This document shows, piece after piece, positions 61,879 to 64,000 of a stretch of DNA of 64,000 nucleotides. Under the pieces are notes generated by a model that was not told where the DNA came from, made no database searches, and saw only the letters and a list, made by a program, of their open reading frames with translations. Both the position numbers and the translations under genes were made by a program. The first letter of the stretch is position 1; each line of letters opens with the position of its first letter. Source of the DNA: Solirubrobacter taibaiensis (GTDB lineage: Bacteria; Actinomycetota; Thermoleophilia; Solirubrobacterales; Solirubrobacteraceae); assembly GCA_027587225.1 (NCBI GenBank), contig JAPDDQ010000001.1:186001-250000 (forward strand). The letters are read 5' to 3'.

Positions 61879-62792
61879 TGTCGGCGGCCTTGGTCCTCGG
61901 CGCCGGCCAGGTGGGCACCTTCACCGCTCGACGTCTTGTCGACGACGGTGCAGCTGTGGTTGCCGCGGATGCCGTGCCACCGTGCGGGTTCTTCGCGCGT
62001 TTCGGTCCTCCCGAGGTCGAACTCGCCGCTGTCGACGTGCTCGACCACGAGGGGGTCGTCGCGCTCGTGCGCCGGACGCGAGCGGATGTCGTCGTGCTGG
62101 CCGCCGGGATCGACGCCGAGTCGTGCCGCAGGGATCCCGTCACCGGGTGGAGCGTGAACGCAAGAGGGGCCGAGGTGGTTGGCGACGCGGCGCTCGTCGG
62201 CGGGGCATCGCGCCTGGTCCTGGTGAGCAGCTTTGCGGTCTACGCGCCGGCCCTGAGCGGACCGATCCCCGAGACCGCGCCCACTGCCCCGAGGACGGTC
62301 TACGGACGATCCAAGGCGGCGGCGGAGACCGCCGTCCGCAGGCTGGGCGACCAAGGGCTTGACGTTCGCATCGTTCGTCCGTGCGCGGTCTACGGCCCTG
62401 GACGCCCCGGGTTCGGGAGCCGCTCGACGCGCCTCGTCGATCGTCTCCTTCTCGCCGCTCTGGGCACCGGAGGCGCCTGCGACATCGAGGATGAGGAATA
62501 CATGTACGTGAAGGATCTCGCTCGGGCGCTGTCGCTCGTCGCGCTCGACACCCATCTCCCCCGGCAAGTGACGTTCAACGTCGGTGCCGGTGCGGTGACC
62601 GACGCGCATGCGCTGCTGCAGGCGGTCGAGCGGTTGGCACAAGGGCAACGAATCGAAACCCGACCTCCGCTTGGCGGCGCACGCCGCTTCCCACTCGATG
62701 TCAGCCGCATCCGACGACGCCTCGCGTTCCAGCCGCAGTTCGACATCGCGGCCGGGCTCAAGGACTACCTCGAGACGGTGGCGGCCTCGTGA
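61878..62792 (+). CDS. NAD-dependent epimerase/dehydratase family protein
   Basis: A 304-aa extended short-chain dehydrogenase. The N-terminal cofactor motif ALVLGAGQVGTFTARRL and the catalytic YGRSKAAAE (YxxxK) in the context LVLVSSFAVYAPALSG are clear, along with VRIVRPCAVYGPGRPG near the substrate side. Family members epimerise, dehydrate or reduce sugar nucleotides and other carbonyl compounds. ATG 61878 overlaps the TPR gene stop (TGATG); the TTG 12 bases earlier is a weaker alternative. It overlaps the reductase gene by GTGA. Its likely role is tailoring of the operon's product. Confidence 0.9.
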   Translation: MSAALVLGAGQVGTFTARRLVDDGAAVVAADAVPPCGFFARFGPPEVELAAVDVLDHEGVVALVRRTRADVVVLAAGIDAESCRRDPVTGWSVNARGAEVVGDAALVGGASRLVLVSSFAVYAPALSGPIPETAPTAPRTVYGRSKAAAETAVRRLGDQGLDVRIVRPCAVYGPGRPGFGSRSTRLVDRLLLAALGTGGACDIEDEEYMYVKDLARALSLVALDTHLPRQVTFNVGAGAVTDAHALLQAVERLAQGQRIETRPPLGGARRFPLDVSRIRRRLAFQPQFDIAAGLKDYLETVAAS

Positions 62793-63430
62793 GCATCGCC
62801 GTCGAGCCCGCTGGAGGTCCGATCCGAGCCGCGCGCCCCGAGGACATCGGCGCGACGACCGTCCTCGGGGTCTCTCCCAGCCTCAAGCCCGCCCCGACGA
62901 GCGGCGGCCGCTCCGCGGCGTTCTCGCTTCTTTCGTTTGCGCTCAAGGCGCTGGAGGGTGCACGGGTGGACGTCGCCCTGCTCAACCTGCGCGACGTCCC
63001 GCTCCCGTTCTTCGACGGCCGGTTACCGACGCAGCGTGACGACGAGGGCCTCCAGGTCGCCCTGCGCTGCGTTGAGCGCGCAGGCGGGCTGTTCATCGCG
63101 GTCCCGGCGTACTGGTCCGGCGTGTCGGGCGTCTTCAAGAATTTCATCGACACGCTCTGCGGACCCGCCTACGACCTGCCTGACCCGGTGACGACCGTGT
63201 TCACCGGAAAGCCCGTCGCCCTCCTCGTCGTGGGCGCCGACGAGGCCAGCGCGGAGGCTGGAGCGAGGGAAGCGCCTCGCATCGTGGAGAGCGCCGGTGC
63301 CCGTGTCGTGAGCGTGCCGGTGTCGGTCGCCAACCCCCGTCGCGGGTTTGCCGATGCGCCCGAGCTCTCACGCCGCCTCATCCTGCTGGGCGGCGAGCTC
63401 GCCTACGCGGTCCACGGTGAGCAACCGTGA
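62789..63430 (+). CDS. NAD(P)H-dependent FMN reductase family protein
   Basis: A 213-aa flavodoxin-fold protein: VLGVSPSLKPAPTSGGRSAA is the FMN phosphate loop, followed by VALLNLRDVPLPFFDG. The diagnostic FIAVPAYWSGVSGVFKNFID then follows. Members reduce FMN for partner monooxygenases, or reduce small substrates themselves; the first residues (VEPAGGPIRAARPEDIGATT) form an extra N-terminal extension. The start GTG 62789 overlaps the epimerase stop (GTGA); the end overlaps the methyltransferase start. No partner oxygenase is seen in the window, although one may lie beyond its end. Confidence 0.88.
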   Translation: MSIAVEPAGGPIRAARPEDIGATTVLGVSPSLKPAPTSGGRSAAFSLLSFALKALEGARVDVALLNLRDVPLPFFDGRLPTQRDDEGLQVALRCVERAGGLFIAVPAYWSGVSGVFKNFIDTLCGPAYDLPDPVTTVFTGKPVALLVVGADEASAEAGAREAPRIVESAGARVVSVPVSVANPRRGFADAPELSRRLILLGGELAYAVHGEQP

Positions 63431-64000
63431 GCGTGGCGACCAAGTCCGCGTTTCTCCAAAGCCCTCGCGCCGATCTGCCGCCCGCGGCGCAGATCAGCCT
63501 GCTCCGGCTGCCGAGGCGATGTGAGTTCCTACTCGAGCACGTCGGCCCTCCGCCCAAACGCGTTCTCGACGCAGGCTGCGCGTCCGGGTACATCGCACTG
63601 CTGCTCATGCACGCCGGCCACGGGGTCACCGCGATCGAGATCAACCCGAGCATGGCGAGCGACGCACGTGACAATGGCGTCGATGTGATGGAGCATGATC
63701 TCGAGACGCCGCTACCGCTGCCGGCGGCATCCGTCGACGCGGTCCACGCCTGCGAGGTGCTGGAGCACCTCTTCGACACCGAGGGCTTCCTGCGGGAGTT
63801 GCACCGCGTGCTCGTCCCAGGCGGTGTGCTGATCGTCAGCACACCGAACCTCAACAGCTTGGCGAACCGCGTGCGGGTCCTGCGGGGACGCTCGCTGCCC
63901 ATGTGGGGAGCGTTCCCGGATGATCGGCACGGGGGCCACATCCGCGTGTTCAACCGGCCGAAGGTCGAAGAGCTGTTGGATCGTTCCGGCTTTCGCGTGA
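63427..64000 (+). CDS. Class I SAM-dependent methyltransferase (cut by window end)
   Basis: The first 191 residues of a class I methyltransferase: motif I VLDAGCASGYIALLLMHAGH, the acidic loop VTAIEINPSMA, and motif IV-V region VDAVHACEVLEHLFDTEGFL followed by LHRVLVPGGVLIVSTPNLN. It starts at GTG 63427, overlapping the reductase stop (GTGA). The end lies beyond base 64000. The fold resembles those that methylate small molecules, quinones or sugars. It belongs to the same operon as the peptide, epimerase and reductase genes. Confidence 0.88.
   Translation, partial: MSVATKSAFLQSPRADLPPAAQISLLRLPRRCEFLLEHVGPPPKRVLDAGCASGYIALLLMHAGHGVTAIEINPSMASDARDNGVDVMEHDLETPLPLPAASVDAVHACEVLEHLFDTEGFLRELHRVLVPGGVLIVSTPNLNSLANRVRVLRGRSLPMWGAFPDDRHGGHIRVFNRPKVEELLDRSGFRV

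Noticed and set aside
1-64000. tRNA, rRNA, riboswitch or CRISPR elements
   Set aside because: I saw no cloverleaf, rRNA-like stretch, riboswitch core or spaced repeats by eye; a covariance-model scan would be needed to exclude small ones.

Overview
The window is very GC-rich DNA (roughly 70 % G+C) with GTG starts, many overlapping stop/start pairs (ATGA, GTGA, TGATG), an ECF sigma factor and SARP-type (BTAD) regulators. This suggests a soil actinobacterium. A Thermoleophilia/Solirubrobacterales-like lineage is possible, but that is inference. I see no rRNA, tRNA or CRISPR array.

Region 1 (1-617) holds a frameshifted IS3-family transposase remnant.

Region 2 (618-26094) is the main find: a polyunsaturated-fatty-acid (PUFA) synthase-like secondary lipid gene cluster. 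Three minus-strand genes, including an acyl-CoA carboxylase carboxyltransferase, face a long plus-strand operon. In order, the operon encodes a small ORF, a COG2907-type FAD oxidoreductase, a free acyl carrier protein (ACP), a thioesterase, a PfaA-like megasynthase (KS-MAT-ACP-ACP-KR-DH), a PfaC-like megasynthase with a built-in acyltransferase (KS-CLF-AT-DH-DH), a PfaD-like enoyl reductase, two extended acyl-CoA-dehydrogenase-like proteins, an Sfp-type phosphopantetheinyl transferase and an MFS exporter. Together these supply extender units, build and desaturate a chain on carrier proteins, release it and export it. The two internal ACPs lie in a perfect 330-bp tandem duplication. The product is unknown.

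Region 3 (25894-32052): a minus-strand ACP-like gene whose attachment serine is replaced by arginine overlaps the 3' end of the exporter gene. It is divergent from an ECF sigma factor. After a gene-poor stretch come a SARP/ATPase regulator that looks truncated, gene debris, and a membrane-anchored metallophosphoesterase.

Region 4 (32267-38765) is a tight three-gene operon: a membrane protein, a 1139-aa SARP/ATPase/TPR regulator, and a cyclooxygenase-like haem peroxidase fused to an N-terminal membrane domain. The last keeps the catalytic Tyr and proximal His of fatty-acid oxygenases. A functional link to the lipid cluster is attractive but unproven.

Region 5 (38902-58294) is a minus-strand series. 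It encodes a DUF1326 protein, a galactose-oxidase-like protein broken by frameshifts, a 1335-aa fibronectin-III-like protein, a phospholipase-D-like protein and a 3094-aa giant with six copies of a jelly-roll-like repeat. On the plus strand lies a phosphatidylserine decarboxylase pseudogene with many frameshifts.

Region 6 (58302-64000): a LuxR-type regulator with a degenerate receiver and a small NAD(P)-binding protein are divergent from an operon. That operon encodes a 73-aa peptide, a TPR-like protein, an NAD-dependent epimerase, an FMN reductase and a methyltransferase cut by the window end. Inverted repeats lie in the divergent spacer. The operon could be a peptide-derived natural-product locus.
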